Assembly: GCA_034002745.1 (NCBI GenBank)
Contig: JAVEZY010000008.1
Location: 1 to 64,000, forward strand
Reading direction: 5' to 3'
Length of the DNA: 64,000 nucleotides
Origin: JAITWN01 sp034002745
Lineage (GTDB): Bacteria > Pseudomonadota > Gammaproteobacteria > SZUA-140
Part shown: positions 8,072 through 18,445 of the stretch, piece after piece
How positions within the stretch are numbered: position 1 is the stretch's first letter
Layout of the letters: each line of letters starts with the position of its first letter
Position numbers and translations under genes: made by a program
Notes under the pieces: model-generated
Database searches by the model: none
What the model saw: only the letters and a program-made list of their open reading frames with translations
Told to the model about the DNA's origin: nothing

Positions 8072-8374
8072 TCAAAGCACTGCTTCAAACCCTTCGAATT
8101 GCGGCGGCCCGAGATATAGATCGCGGCGCCCGCCGGCGCCGGCATGAGCCTTGCGAAAGGCCTCCGAGCGCGTCCAGTTCTCGAACGCCTCGGCCGAATC
8201 CCAGACCGAATGTGAAGCGAATAGCGTGTGGTCTTCGGCAGTCGGACCGCGCAGGAGATGGAATTCGCGGAAACCGGGGACTTCGTGCAGGTGGCTTTCG
8301 CGCTGCCGCCACATGTCGACGAAATCCTCCTCCCTGCCCGGTACGATCCTGAAGCGGTTCATGGCGATGAACAT
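8072..8374 (-). CDS. Antibiotic biosynthesis monooxygenase (ABM) domain protein
   Basis: A 100-residue ABM/IsdG-like ferredoxin-fold protein. It opens with M-N-R-F-R-I-V-P-G-R-E, a typical first strand of HmoA-like haem-degrading or quinol monooxygenases, followed by P-G-F-R-E-F and S-V-W-D-S-A-E-A-F-E-N-W-T-R-S-E-A-F, the characteristic Trp-containing helix. The activity (haem degradation or quinol oxidation) cannot be decided from the sequence. It is convergent with ompW; the short gap holds a GGGACGTCCC palindrome at 8051-8060. Confidence 0.82.
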   Translation of the reverse strand: MFIAMNRFRIVPGREEDFVDMWRQRESHLHEVPGFREFHLLRGPTAEDHTLFASHSVWDSAEAFENWTRSEAFRKAHAGAGGRRDLYLGPPQFEGFEAVL

Positions 8375-8416
8375 GGCTGCTCTCCTCTGGACCCGATCAC
8401 GCCTGTGTGCGGGGAC

Positions 8417-8902
8417 TCAGCCGCAACATTTCTTGTACTTGCGTCCGCTGCCACAGGTACAGGGATCGTTACGGCCGACCTTCGGCCCTGCCTTGCGTAC
8501 CGTGCCCTGCGTCGGCATGTGGCCGTCGACGTAGTACCAGCGATTCTGGTGACGCTGAAAGCTGGCGATCTCGTGGTGCGCGTGCTTCTCTCCCTTGCGG
8601 CGATACTCGGCGATGAATTCGACCGTGCCTTCCTCGTCGCCTTCACCGCCGGCTTCCGTCGCCACGATCTCAAGTCCGAGCCATTCCGAGGTTTCGGCCC
8701 AGCGGCGGGCGCCCTCTTCGTCATAGTCGTTCCGATGGTCCGGATGCAGGCTGTCACGCAGATGGTCCAGCGCGCCGCGGGCATACGCGGCATAGCGCGA
8801 GCGCATCAGCGCTTCCGCCGTCGGAGCCGGGGTCCGGCCGCTGATCACGGGTTCACAGCAGGATTCATAGGGCTGCGCGGAGCCGCAGGGGCAGGGTGTC
8901 AT
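8417..8902 (-). CDS. YchJ family protein with two SEC-C motifs
   Basis: A 161-residue protein with zinc-binding SEC-C motifs at both ends: C-P-C-G-S with C-C at residues 4-17, and C-T-C-G-S with K-K-C-C-G at 148-161. Between them is a SnoaL-like NTF2 fold domain (A-L-M-R-S-R-Y-A-A-Y-A-R-G near 31-43), which is the layout of the YchJ/UPF0225 family. Its function is unknown; the SEC-C motif is the one SecA uses to bind SecB and ribosomes. ATG 8902 gives the family's normal N-terminus. The same frame stays open far upstream, antisense to recQ, but that extension is not protein-like. Confidence 0.88.
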   Translation of the reverse strand: MTPCPCGSAQPYESCCEPVISGRTPAPTAEALMRSRYAAYARGALDHLRDSLHPDHRNDYDEEGARRWAETSEWLGLEIVATEAGGEGDEEGTVEFIAEYRRKGEKHAHHEIASFQRHQNRWYYVDGHMPTQGTVRKAGPKVGRNDPCTCGSGRKYKKCCG

Positions 8903-9013
8903 CTCGCTATTCCTTCGGGGCACCTGAGAAGGACCACATGATACGGAAAACGGCGTGCCGGGAAAACTCGCCGGGCGCGGCCATGCCAGTCCCGGCCATG
9001 CTAGCATTGGACC

Positions 9014-9325
9014 ATGACTGGCATGGGTCTTTTCGGTGTGCTGCTGCTCGCCGGTGCCGCCTGGTACTGGTTCGATGCCATGCGCGCGCTTGAAAGCGCG
9101 CGGGAGGCGGGGCGCGCGCGGTGCGAAGCCCTGGGCGTGCGGCTGCTCGACGATACCGTGGTGCTCGCCGGGATTTCGCTGCGGCGTGACGAGGATGGAC
9201 GACTGAAGATCGCGCGGCGCTATCGCTTCGAGTTCAGCGGCGATGGCTTTTCGCGTCATTATGGCGAGATCCAGTTGCTTGGACCAAGGATCGTCACGCT
9301 CGACATGGATCCCTGGCGAGCCTGA
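9014..9325 (+). CDS. DUF3301 family protein
   Basis: A 103-residue protein with a short N-terminal membrane helix (G-L-F-G-V-L-L-L-A-G-A-A-W-Y-W, about residues 4-19) followed by a small cytoplasmic domain. The R-R-Y-R-F-E-F-S stretch, together with the final I-V-T-L-D-M-D-P-W motif, is characteristic of DUF3301, a gammaproteobacterial family without a known function. It lies 30 nt before the GST gene on the same strand. Confidence 0.82.
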   Translation: MTGMGLFGVLLLAGAAWYWFDAMRALESAREAGRARCEALGVRLLDDTVVLAGISLRRDEDGRLKIARRYRFEFSGDGFSRHYGEIQLLGPRIVTLDMDPWRA

Positions 9326-9355
9326 TTCCGCCCGCGGGGCGGCAAGGAGGCCCGG

Positions 9356-10081
9356 ATGCGCTACGAGCTCTATTACTGGCCGCGGATTCAGGGCAGGGGA
9401 GAGTTCGTGCGGCTCGCGCTCGAGGACGCGGGAGCGGACTACACGGACGTTGCCCGCGAGCCAGGCGGCATGGATGTCATGATGGAGCTGCTGTGTTCCA
9501 GGACGAGTCCGAAACCGCCGTTCGCGCCGCCGTTCCTGCGCGCCGGCCGGCAACTGATCGGGCAGACGGCGCTCATTCTGGATTACCTTGGCCGGCATCA
9601 CGGCCTCGCACCCGACAGCGAATCCGGCCGGATCTGGGCCTTGCAGCTCCAACTCACCATCGCCGATTTCGTGGTCGAGATTCATGATACCCATCATCCC
9701 GTCGGCGCCGGATTTTACTACGAGGAGCAGCGCGCCGAGGCCGCAAGGCGCAGCCGATATTTTCTGGATCAGCGCCTGCCGAAGTTTCTCGGCTGGTTCG
9801 AGCAAGTCATCGAAGACAATCCTGCGGCCAGCGGCTGCGCGGTCGGGCGCCGCGTAACGCATGTGGATCTGTCGCTGTTCCAGATCGTCGAAGGCTTGCG
9901 CTATGCCTTTCCGCGGGCGATGACCCGGCGGGAGCCGCAATTGCCCCGCCTGCTCGCCCTGCGCGAGCGTGTTGCGCGCCGCCCCGGCATCGCGGCCTAT
10001 CTGTCTTCCCCGCGCCGCATTCCGTTCGACGAGGCGGGAATCTTCCGCCGCTACCCGGAGCTCGATCGTTTCGAAGCTTGA
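9356..10081 (+). CDS. Glutathione S-transferase family protein
   Basis: A 241-residue two-domain GST. The N-terminal thioredoxin fold has an early Tyr pair (Y-E-L-Y-Y-W, residues 3-8) followed by G-R-G-E-F-V-R-L-A-L-E. A glutathione-binding I-G-Q-T-A-L-I-L-D-Y-L motif, where a Thr replaces the usual Ser, is near residues 69-79. The all-helical C-terminal domain contains V-T-H-V-D-L-S-L-F-Q with the conserved capping Asp. It is closest in style to sigma/alpha-like bacterial GSTs. A role in detoxification is inferred; the substrate is unknown. Confidence 0.86.
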   Translation: MRYELYYWPRIQGRGEFVRLALEDAGADYTDVAREPGGMDVMMELLCSRTSPKPPFAPPFLRAGRQLIGQTALILDYLGRHHGLAPDSESGRIWALQLQLTIADFVVEIHDTHHPVGAGFYYEEQRAEAARRSRYFLDQRLPKFLGWFEQVIEDNPAASGCAVGRRVTHVDLSLFQIVEGLRYAFPRAMTRREPQLPRLLALRERVARRPGIAAYLSSPRRIPFDEAGIFRRYPELDRFEA

Positions 10082-10137
10082 CTTTCTTCCATCACCAGGG
10101 AGGCGTCTGGTCGAGCATGAATGCGCCGTTCCGCCCG

Positions 10138-10166
10138 TTGTCCGGATGGCGGAAACATGGTGTACT
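10138..10166 (+). promoter_or_regulatory. Possible sigma-70 promoter for recQ
   Basis: TTGTCC (10138-10143) and TGTACT (10161-10166) are spaced by 17 nt and stand about 40 nt before the recQ start codon. Each hexamer matches four of six consensus bases. This is a weak prediction. Confidence 0.28.
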
Positions 10167-10204
10167 GGCGGACCGGTCGGTGAGTCGGTTTCGTTCCTTC
10201 CCAC

Positions 10205-12037
<1,833 letters not shown>

Positions 12038-12075
12038 GTGGTTAAGTGCCTGGAGTCAGGTGAGAAGTTCTTCTT

Positions 12076-12103
12076 GGGGTCAGACCCCATGGGGTCTGAC
12101 CCC
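12076..12103. repeat. REP-like palindromic repeat, copy 2
   Basis: The same pair of 13-nt arms as copy 1, GGGGTCAGACCCC (12076-12088) and GGGGTCTGACCCC (12091-12103), here separated by only 2 nt. It lies in the recQ-slyD intergenic region. Two tandem copies in opposite-arm arrangement form a BIME-like cluster that could also act as a transcription attenuator between the genes. Confidence 0.85.
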
Positions 12104-12160
12104 GATGGGGCGGGTGAATTATAATCCGGGGGCCGCGCTTGCAGCGCTATCGGAGGACAG

Positions 12161-12649
12161 ATGCAGATCACGAAAGACAGGGTGGTGGCGTTCCATTACC
12201 GGCTCAGCGAGCCGGGCGTGGGGCCGATCGAAGAATCGCACGGCGGCGAACCGGTGGTTTACCTGCATGGTCATGGCGGGCTGATTGCAGGGCTCGAGAA
12301 GGCGATGGAAGGCCATGGCGCGGGGGATACCTTCGCGGTGACCGTCAGTCCCGAGGAGGGCTATGGTCCGCGCGATGAAAATGCGCAACAGCGCATTCCC
12401 AAGAGCCATGTCATCGGCGGCAAGGGCGCGATCTTCCGCCCCGGCATGGCGGTTCGGGTGAACACGCCCAGCGGGCAGCGCACAGCCGTGGTCGTCAAGG
12501 TTGGTCTCAAGATGCTGGATGTGGACACCAACCATCCGCTCGCCGGGCGCACGCTGCACTTCGATATCGAAGTGGTTTCGGTGCGCGAGGCGCATGAGGA
12601 AGAGATCGCGCACGGACACGCGCACGGAGTGGGCGGACACGCTCACTGA
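12161..12649 (+). CDS. slyD: FKBP-type peptidyl-prolyl isomerase SlyD
   Basis: A 162-residue SlyD-type protein. The FKBP domain begins V-V-A-F-H-Y-R-L and is split by the chaperone insert-in-flap region (about residues 70-125) with the family motif S-P-E-E-G-Y-G-P-R. V-D-T-N-H-P-L-A-G-R-T-L-H-F-D-I-E-V, the hallmark close of SlyD, lies near 122-139. The C-terminus is histidine-rich (H-G-H-A-H-G-V-G-G-H-A-H), so metal binding, probably nickel, is likely. It catalyses proline isomerisation and acts as a cytoplasmic chaperone. gltA follows after 11 nt. Confidence 0.94.
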   Translation: MQITKDRVVAFHYRLSEPGVGPIEESHGGEPVVYLHGHGGLIAGLEKAMEGHGAGDTFAVTVSPEEGYGPRDENAQQRIPKSHVIGGKGAIFRPGMAVRVNTPSGQRTAVVVKVGLKMLDVDTNHPLAGRTLHFDIEVVSVREAHEEEIAHGHAHGVGGHAH

Positions 12650-12660
12650 GGAGAACGGAC

Positions 12661-13974
12661 ATGAGCGAGACGGCAGTGCTGCAGGTGGGAGACCGTCGAG
12701 TGGAACTGCCGGTCCTTCGTGGTACGGATGGCAAGCTCTCCATCGATATTTCGCGGCTGCGCGCCGAAACCGGGCTGACGACCTACGATCCGGCGCTTGC
12801 CAGCACGGCGCTCTGCCGCAGCGCCATCACCTGGGTGGATGGGGAAAACGGGCAGCTGCGCTATCGCGGCATTCCGGTGGAGCAGTTCGAGCGGCAGCCG
12901 AACTTCATCGAAGTCGCCTGGCTGCTGATCTTCGGCCGGCTGCCGACGCGGGCCGAACTCGCGGATTTCCGCGAGCGCCTTACCGCCAACGAGCTTCTGC
13001 ATGAAAGCCTGAAGGAACAGTTCCAGCACATCCCGGCCGATGCGCCGCCGATGGCGATTCTTTCCGCGTCGCTCAACAATCTCGCCTGCATCCACCGCCA
13101 GTTCCTCGATGTGGATGAGCCGGATCTCCTGGTCGATGCCGCGGCGCGACTGATCAGCAAGGTGCGCACCATCGCCGCCTTCTCCTATCGGCGCTCGCGC
13201 GGATTGCCGTTCATCTATCCGGACCCGGGCCTGCGGTATTGCGCGAACTTCCTGCACATGATGTTTTCCATGCCGTACCACCAATACGTGGCGTCGCCGG
13301 AGATCGAGGAAGCGCTCAATCTGATCTTCATCCTGCATGCCGATCACGAGCAAAACTGCAGCACCACCGCGGTGCGCGTGGTGGGTTCGGCGCGGGCCAA
13401 TCTGTTTGCTTCCTGCGCGGCGGGCGTTTCGGCGCTGTGGGGGCCGCTGCATGGCGGCGCCAACGTCGAAGTGATACGCATGCTGGAGCGCATCCAGCAG
13501 GGCGGCATGACACCCGAGGATTGCATCCGCGCCGCCAAGGACCGCAACAGTGGCTTTCGCCTCTACGGTTTCGGACATCGCGTCTACCGGAATTTCGATC
13601 CGCGCGCGCGCGTGCTCAGGGGGTTGTGCGATCGGATCCTCGGCGGTCTCGATCGTCCCGATCCACTGCTCGATATCGCGCGTCGCCTCGAGGAGCTCGC
13701 GCTTTCCGATCCCTATTTCGTCGAGCGCCAGCTCTATCCGAACGTCGATTTCTACAGTGGCATTCTGCTGCGCGCCATCGGGATACCGGCGAACATGTTC
13801 ACCGTATGCTTCGCCATCGGTCGTCTGCCGGGCTGGATTGCCCAATGGAAGGAACAGCATGACGATCCGAGCGCGCGCATCCTCAGGCCGCGCCAGGTGT
13901 ATACGGGACCCGAATATGCCGAGTATCGGCCCCTGGATGAGCGCGAACCGGTAAAGGAAGGAGAGAGCAAGTGA
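12661..13974 (+). CDS. gltA: Citrate synthase, type II
   Basis: A 437-residue citrate synthase that condenses oxaloacetate and acetyl-CoA in the TCA cycle. The catalytic residues are His264 (W-G-P-L-H-G-G-A-N), His306 (G-F-G-H-R-V-Y) and Asp363 (P-N-V-D-F-Y-S-G), almost the same numbers as in E. coli GltA. The long N-terminal domain (L-S-I-D-I-S-R-L-R-A-E-T-G-L-T-T-Y-D-P) is that of the hexameric, NADH-regulated Gram-negative type. GGAG lies just upstream of ATG 12661. It sits between slyD and a DUF4156 lipoprotein gene whose GTG start overlaps its stop. Confidence 0.97.
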   Translation: MSETAVLQVGDRRVELPVLRGTDGKLSIDISRLRAETGLTTYDPALASTALCRSAITWVDGENGQLRYRGIPVEQFERQPNFIEVAWLLIFGRLPTRAELADFRERLTANELLHESLKEQFQHIPADAPPMAILSASLNNLACIHRQFLDVDEPDLLVDAAARLISKVRTIAAFSYRRSRGLPFIYPDPGLRYCANFLHMMFSMPYHQYVASPEIEEALNLIFILHADHEQNCSTTAVRVVGSARANLFASCAAGVSALWGPLHGGANVEVIRMLERIQQGGMTPEDCIRAAKDRNSGFRLYGFGHRVYRNFDPRARVLRGLCDRILGGLDRPDPLLDIARRLEELALSDPYFVERQLYPNVDFYSGILLRAIGIPANMFTVCFAIGRLPGWIAQWKEQHDDPSARILRPRQVYTGPEYAEYRPLDEREPVKEGESK

Positions 13975-14306
13975 GCGGAAGACACGGGATGCAAAAGGTC
14001 ATCGTCATCGCTGCCGTCGGCGCGCTGTTGCTGCAGGGCTGCTCCTGGGTCCGCCTGACGCCCGAAGGCGAGAACATCCGGCTGCTCGACCGGGATCAGG
14101 TGGCGGCATGCACGCACCTCGGTACCACCACTGCGACGCTGAAGGACACGGTCGCGGGCTTCAGGCGCAACGACGAGAAGGTGCGGCGGGAGCTCGCCAC
14201 CCTGGCGCGCAATGCGGCTTCCGAACTCGGCGGCGACACCATCGTGCCCGCCACCGAACCGGAAGGCGGGCGCCAGACTTTTGATGTCTATCACTGCATG
14301 CCCTGA
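13971..14306 (+). CDS. DUF4156 family lipoprotein
   Basis: A small lipoprotein with the lipobox L-L-Q-G-C. The mature part carries the DUF4156 pattern: V-R-L-T-P-E-G-E-N-I-R-L, C-T-H-L-G-T-T, R-N-A-A-S-E-L-G-G-D-T-I and a final Y-H-C. The two downstream cysteines (A-A-C-T-H and Y-H-C) probably form a disulfide. Function is unknown. The start may be GTG 13971, which overlaps the gltA stop by 4 nt, or ATG 13989, which gives a more typical signal peptide (M-Q-K-V-I-V). Confidence 0.83.
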   Translation: MSGRHGMQKVIVIAAVGALLLQGCSWVRLTPEGENIRLLDRDQVAACTHLGTTTATLKDTVAGFRRNDEKVRRELATLARNAASELGGDTIVPATEPEGGRQTFDVYHCMP

Positions 14307-14365
14307 GTCCGGCTGCCTGCCGGATATGGAATCGGCAGCCGGGGGCGGTGCGAATCATGAGAGCA

Positions 14366-14417
14366 GGGCAGGTTCCTTCCGAATGGCGGGGGATCCCGCT
14401 GCCTTGTGAACCTGCCC
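14366..14417. repeat. REP-like inverted repeat between convergent genes
   Basis: GGGCAGGTTC (14366-14375) and its exact reverse complement GAACCTGCCC (14408-14417) flank a 32-nt centre that contains a second, inner GCGGG/CCCGC stem. It lies between the convergent DUF4156 and cytochrome genes, the usual site of REP/BIME elements. It has no T tract, so it is a repeat rather than a standard terminator, though it may block read-through in both directions. Confidence 0.7.
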
Positions 14418-14430
14418 CCTCGTGTTCGCC

Positions 14431-15846
14431 TCAGAGCACGCGCAGGAACGCCACCAGATCCTTTTTCTCCTCCGCGGTGAGCTGTGATCCCAGTACGAGG
14501 TTGAAGAATTCGACCACGTCTTCGAGGGTCAGCAGCCGGCCGTCATGCAGGTACGGCGGCGAGTCCTTGATCCCGCGCAGGGGGAAGGTCTTGACCGGTC
14601 CGCCCGCCACATCATGGCGACCATTGACCATTTGCGGCTCATAGAAGCGCTGGAGCTGCAGGTCATGCATGGTGTTGTCGGTGTAGTGCGGTGTCACGTG
14701 ACAGGTGGAGCATTGCGCCTTGCCGAAGAAGAGTTCGGCGCCGCGCCGTTCCTGCTCGGTCGCCTTGGCGGGATCGAGTTCGCCCTTCCAGTCGAGCTTC
14801 GGGGCCGGAGGAAAGTCGAGTAATGCCTGGAATTCAGCCATGAAATGCACCTGGCTGCCGCCCTCCAGCACATTGACACCTTTCTTTGCCGCCGTGACGA
14901 TGTCGCCGTCGAAATAGGCTGCCCGCTGTTCGAACTCGGTGAAGTCCTCTATCGTTTTCAATGCGCGCTGCGAGCCGAACAGGCGCTGCACATTTACTCC
15001 GCGCAGCGTCGGCGTGTCGATGCGGCGCCGGAATTCCTGCGGACGGATGTCACCGACCAGATGCGTCGCGGCGTTGGTGTGTCCGTTGGCGTGACAGTCG
15101 AAACAGGTGACGCCGTCGCTCGCCTTCAATGAGCGGCGATCGCGAGTGGCATTGAACTGCTGCTGCGGAAACGGCGTGACCAGCAGGCGCAGGCCCTCGA
15201 GCTGCTTGGGGTTGAGGATGCCGTCGAACAGTTCAGCCACGTTGGCCAGCGTGACCAGCTGACCCCCGGTTACGTCGCCCAGCTCGGGCCTCGTGGTGAG
15301 AAAGATCGGCGGAGGAAATTCCGGCAGGAAATGATCCGGTACGTCGAAGTCGAGGTCGAAACGTTCCAGGTCCCGGCCTTCCTGTTTGCTGACGGCATCG
15401 ATGTGGAACTGTGGAAACAACATGCCGCCTTCCTCGTGATTGGGATGCGGCAACGGACGGAAGCCGGCCGGAAAGAGATCGCGCGCCTTGATGTCTTCGG
15501 GATCCATCGCCGCCAGTTCCTCCCATGAGGAAACGCCCCGCGGCAGCTTTACCCGCACGCCCTCCTGGATTGGCTTGCCCCCGCTCATGGTCACGCCGCT
15601 GGCAGGCTGGTCGGCCAGATCATAGCGCTCTTCCAGGAGTCGCTTGGCGCGTTCGGCGAGATCGTCGCGGCTCGCCGACATCCGCTTCACGATGCTCTGA
15701 AAGTCTTCTTCGATCACCACCGGGGAGTAGCTGCTGGCGCCGCGCATCGGCGGCGGAGCGGCTGCTTCGGCGGCGGCCATGGTCGTCAGTGTGATTCCGA
15801 GCAGTGCGATGCCAGGGCCGTACCACATGACTTTCCTGTCATTCAT
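14431..15846 (-). CDS. Di-haem cytochrome c (cytochrome c peroxidase / MauG-like family)
   Basis: A 471-residue exported cytochrome. A signal peptide (hydrophobic residues 11-25, A-A-A-E-A-A-A) is followed by a long N-terminal region and two haem c attachment motifs, C-F-D-C-H (248-252) and C-S-T-C-H (379-383), as in the cytochrome c peroxidase superfamily. P-L-R-G-I-K-D-S-P-P-Y-L-H-D-G-R-L-L-T-L is the typical family motif near the end. The N-terminal extension of about 200 residues is longer than in classical CcpA. The role could be peroxide reduction or oxidation of another periplasmic substrate. ATG 15846 is preceded by a perfect AGGAGG. Confidence 0.85.
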   Translation of the reverse strand: MNDRKVMWYGPGIALLGITLTTMAAAEAAAPPPMRGASSYSPVVIEEDFQSIVKRMSASRDDLAERAKRLLEERYDLADQPASGVTMSGGKPIQEGVRVKLPRGVSSWEELAAMDPEDIKARDLFPAGFRPLPHPNHEEGGMLFPQFHIDAVSKQEGRDLERFDLDFDVPDHFLPEFPPPIFLTTRPELGDVTGGQLVTLANVAELFDGILNPKQLEGLRLLVTPFPQQQFNATRDRRSLKASDGVTCFDCHANGHTNAATHLVGDIRPQEFRRRIDTPTLRGVNVQRLFGSQRALKTIEDFTEFEQRAAYFDGDIVTAAKKGVNVLEGGSQVHFMAEFQALLDFPPAPKLDWKGELDPAKATEQERRGAELFFGKAQCSTCHVTPHYTDNTMHDLQLQRFYEPQMVNGRHDVAGGPVKTFPLRGIKDSPPYLHDGRLLTLEDVVEFFNLVLGSQLTAEEKKDLVAFLRVL

Positions 15847-15951
15847 GGCAGATCCTCCTTGCGATGTGCGCGGACGTGCAAAGATGCAATCAAGTTGCCG
15901 GCAAGGCCAGCATGGACCGATGCCGGCGCCGAGCAATGGCGGCGAGGCGGC

Positions 15952-16986
15952 TCAGGCCGCCTTTTCGCGTTCCATCTCGGGGCGGTATTCGCCGCGGCTG
16001 GCCGCCGAGTTGCAGCGTGCCCGGTGGAGCAGGATGCGGCGCGCGGCGTCGACATTGGCCGGGTTTCCGGACCACTTCTGCATGACCTGATTCTGCAGCG
16101 CGCGCGCGTAGGAGAAGGTGAGCCGCCATGGCAGGCGCATGCTGCGGGCGATCATGTTCATGGCATTGAGATGGATCGTGGCTTCCTCGTCGCCCTGGCC
16201 GCCGGAGAGGAAGGCGATGCCGGGTACCGCGGCGGGGACGGTGTTGCGCAGGCAGCAGATGGTCCATTCGGCGACATCTTCCGGCGCGATCCGCTTGGGA
16301 CATTGCTTGCCGGCGATCACCATGCTCGGCTTGAGCACCATGCCGGGGAAGTGGATGCCCTGGCGATAGAGTTCCTCGAACACGGCGCGCTGCGTCTCGA
16401 GCGTCACCTCATAGCTGCGTTCCAGCGTATGCTCGCCATCGATGAGGACTTCGGGTTCCACGATGGGAACCATGCCGGCCTCCTGGCACAGCGCCGCGTA
16501 GCGGGCCAGCGCGTGGGCGTTGGTTTCGATGCAGGTGCGGCTTGGAATGTGTTCGCCGATGGTTATCACCGCGCGCCATTTGCAGAAGCGGGCGCCCAGG
16601 CCGCGATATTCCTGCAGGCGTTCACGCAGGCCGTCCAGCCCTTCGGTGATCTTCTCTTCGGAATGGCCGGCGAGCGGTTTTGTGCCGGTGTCGACCTTGA
16701 TGCCCGGGATGATTCCGTTTCGTTCGGCGAGCTGCGCGAAGGGCGTGCCGTCATTTGCCTTCTGGCGAATGGTCTCGTCATAGAGGATGGCGCCGCTGAT
16801 GTACTCGCCGAGTCCGCTCGTGCCGAGAAGCAGTTCGCGATAGCTGCGTCGGTTCTCGCTGCTGTTCTCCACCCCGACCGCTTTCAGCCGCTTGGCCGCG
16901 GTTGGCGTGCTTTCGTCCATTGCCAGCAGCCCGCGGCCGTCCGCGACCATGGCCTGAGCTGTCCGTTCCAGTTCTTGCACGTTCAT
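15952..16986 (-). CDS. Fructose-bisphosphate aldolase, class I
   Basis: A 344-residue class I (Schiff-base) aldolase of the eukaryote-like type. It splits fructose 1,6-bisphosphate into two triose phosphates in glycolysis and gluconeogenesis. G-L-L-A-M-D-E-S, Lys97 (G-I-K-V-D), C-K-W-R (135-138) and the Schiff-base Lys219 (M-V-L-K-P-S-M-V) are all present. F-L-S-G-G-Q-G-D and the W-R-L-T-F-S-Y-A-R-A-L-Q substrate-binding loop are also intact. The C-terminal Tyr of the animal enzymes is absent. AAGGAGG stands 6 nt before the start. The cytochrome gene downstream is on the same strand. Confidence 0.95.
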   Translation of the reverse strand: MNVQELERTAQAMVADGRGLLAMDESTPTAAKRLKAVGVENSSENRRSYRELLLGTSGLGEYISGAILYDETIRQKANDGTPFAQLAERNGIIPGIKVDTGTKPLAGHSEEKITEGLDGLRERLQEYRGLGARFCKWRAVITIGEHIPSRTCIETNAHALARYAALCQEAGMVPIVEPEVLIDGEHTLERSYEVTLETQRAVFEELYRQGIHFPGMVLKPSMVIAGKQCPKRIAPEDVAEWTICCLRNTVPAAVPGIAFLSGGQGDEEATIHLNAMNMIARSMRLPWRLTFSYARALQNQVMQKWSGNPANVDAARRILLHRARCNSAASRGEYRPEMEREKAA

Positions 16987-17118
16987 CGCTCGCCTCCTTC
17001 AAAGAAGAGATTTGCCGAAAAGTGCAGGTCCAGGGACCGGTATCCGGGGTGGTGCCCGAAACGCAGAGGGCCATCTTGGCACCGAAGGTGGCCACTGTAA
17101 ACGACGTTTGTCTCCGTA

Positions 17119-18402
17119 TCAGCGACGCTCGAAGTCGGCGCCGGGTTCCTCGCGCGCGGGAGTAGACGCGGCATCTTCGGTCACCAGTCGCGGATCGAGT
17201 TCCAGCGCCGCCTGAGAGGTCTGATCCATCGGTATGAAGGTGGAGCGGTCTGCCTCGGAGACGGGAGGTTCCGTACGGGCGGCGCGGATCGCATACAGCG
17301 CAAAGAGGCCGAGCACCACGGCGGCAGAGAGCGGCAGGCCGGAAGGACCTCCATACTCCATCGCGAGACCGGCCGCCACCGGGCCCACGGATGAGCCTAC
17401 GCCGAATACCAGCAGAATCCCGCGCGCGGCATCGAGCGCCGCGTCGCTGTGGATGCGATCGTTCAGATAGGCGACGCTGAGTCCGTAGAGGGTGAAAATC
17501 ATGCCGCCCACCGTCGCGGCGGACACGTAGAGCCAGACCGGTCCGAGGCGCCAGGCGAAGGAGGCGAACACGGCCGCGGCAGTACCGAGCGCGGCAACCG
17601 CGATCATCACGTGGCGACGATCATGATGATCGGAGAAGTGGCCCACCGGCCACTGCAGCAGCACGCCTCCCGCGATCAGTGCCGCCATGAATGCGGCGAC
17701 CTGCGGAGCAGGCAGGCCGGTGCGACTCGCAAACACGGCGCCGAGACCCCAGAAGGAGGCGGTCACCAGGCCGGCGGCCAGCGCTGCCGCCAGGCTGAGC
17801 GGCGCGCGCCGTCGCAGTTCGGCGAGGTGGACCGTCGGCGCTTCCACCATCGCGGGTTGCGCGCGGCGCGTCAGTGCCACCGGCACGATGCCGAGCGAGA
17901 AGAAGGAGGCTGCAATGCCGAATGCCGCAATCGTCGCGCCCGGGTCGAGCAGCAGGAGGAACTGACCGAGCGCCTGGGCGCCGAGCGTTACCATCATGTA
18001 TACGCCGAAGATCTTTCCCCGGCGCTGGTTGGGCACCATGCCATTCAGCCAGCCTTCGACCACCATGTAGATGCCGACCAATGCGATGCCCATGATGCAG
18101 CGCAGCGCCGCCCAGGCGAGCGGCATCACCAGCAAGGCGTGCATGAAGGCGCATACGGAGCCGATGGCCGCCAGCGCCGCGTACGTGCGGATCGGCCCGA
18201 TGCGGCGAACGAGTGGAGGAAGGATGAAGCTGCCGATGACGAAGCCGACGAAGTAGCTTGCCATGATCAGGCCCATGACGGCATCGCTGTAACGCTCTTC
18301 GACCGCTCGTATGCCGAGCGAGGTGGCGAGCAGCGCCAGGCCCATCAGGACGAGCGCAATACCGCAGAGCAGGCTGGAGATGCTGAAGATCGTGCGGATC
18401 AT
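17119..18402 (-). CDS. MFS transporter, YcaD-like
   Basis: A 427-residue, twelve-helix major facilitator protein. It begins I-F-S-I-S-S-L-L-C-G-I-A-L-V-L-M-G and has the motif G-F-V-I-G-S-F-I-L-P-P-L-V-R-R-I-G in the 2-3 loop. G-M-V-P-N-Q-R-R-G-K-I-F-G-V-Y (about 120-135) is typical of the YcaD subgroup of predicted drug/metabolite exporters. A hydrophilic tail of about 50 residues follows helix 12. The substrate is unknown. ATG 18402 is preceded by GGAG at a good distance. It lies 43 nt downstream of a thioredoxin-like membrane-anchored protein and is probably cotranscribed with it. Confidence 0.85.
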   Translation of the reverse strand: MIRTIFSISSLLCGIALVLMGLALLATSLGIRAVEERYSDAVMGLIMASYFVGFVIGSFILPPLVRRIGPIRTYAALAAIGSVCAFMHALLVMPLAWAALRCIMGIALVGIYMVVEGWLNGMVPNQRRGKIFGVYMMVTLGAQALGQFLLLLDPGATIAAFGIAASFFSLGIVPVALTRRAQPAMVEAPTVHLAELRRRAPLSLAAALAAGLVTASFWGLGAVFASRTGLPAPQVAAFMAALIAGGVLLQWPVGHFSDHHDRRHVMIAVAALGTAAAVFASFAWRLGPVWLYVSAATVGGMIFTLYGLSVAYLNDRIHSDAALDAARGILLVFGVGSSVGPVAAGLAMEYGGPSGLPLSAAVVLGLFALYAIRAARTEPPVSEADRSTFIPMDQTSQAALELDPRLVTEDAASTPAREEPGADFERR

Positions 18403-18445
18403 CTGCAAATCTCCGCTGGTGCCGGCAGCGCGCTGCCGGGCGGCT

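Noticed and set aside
15880..15893. TTGAT half-site upstream of the di-haem cytochrome, tested as an FNR box.
   Set aside because: The second half (TCTTT) matches none of ATCAA.
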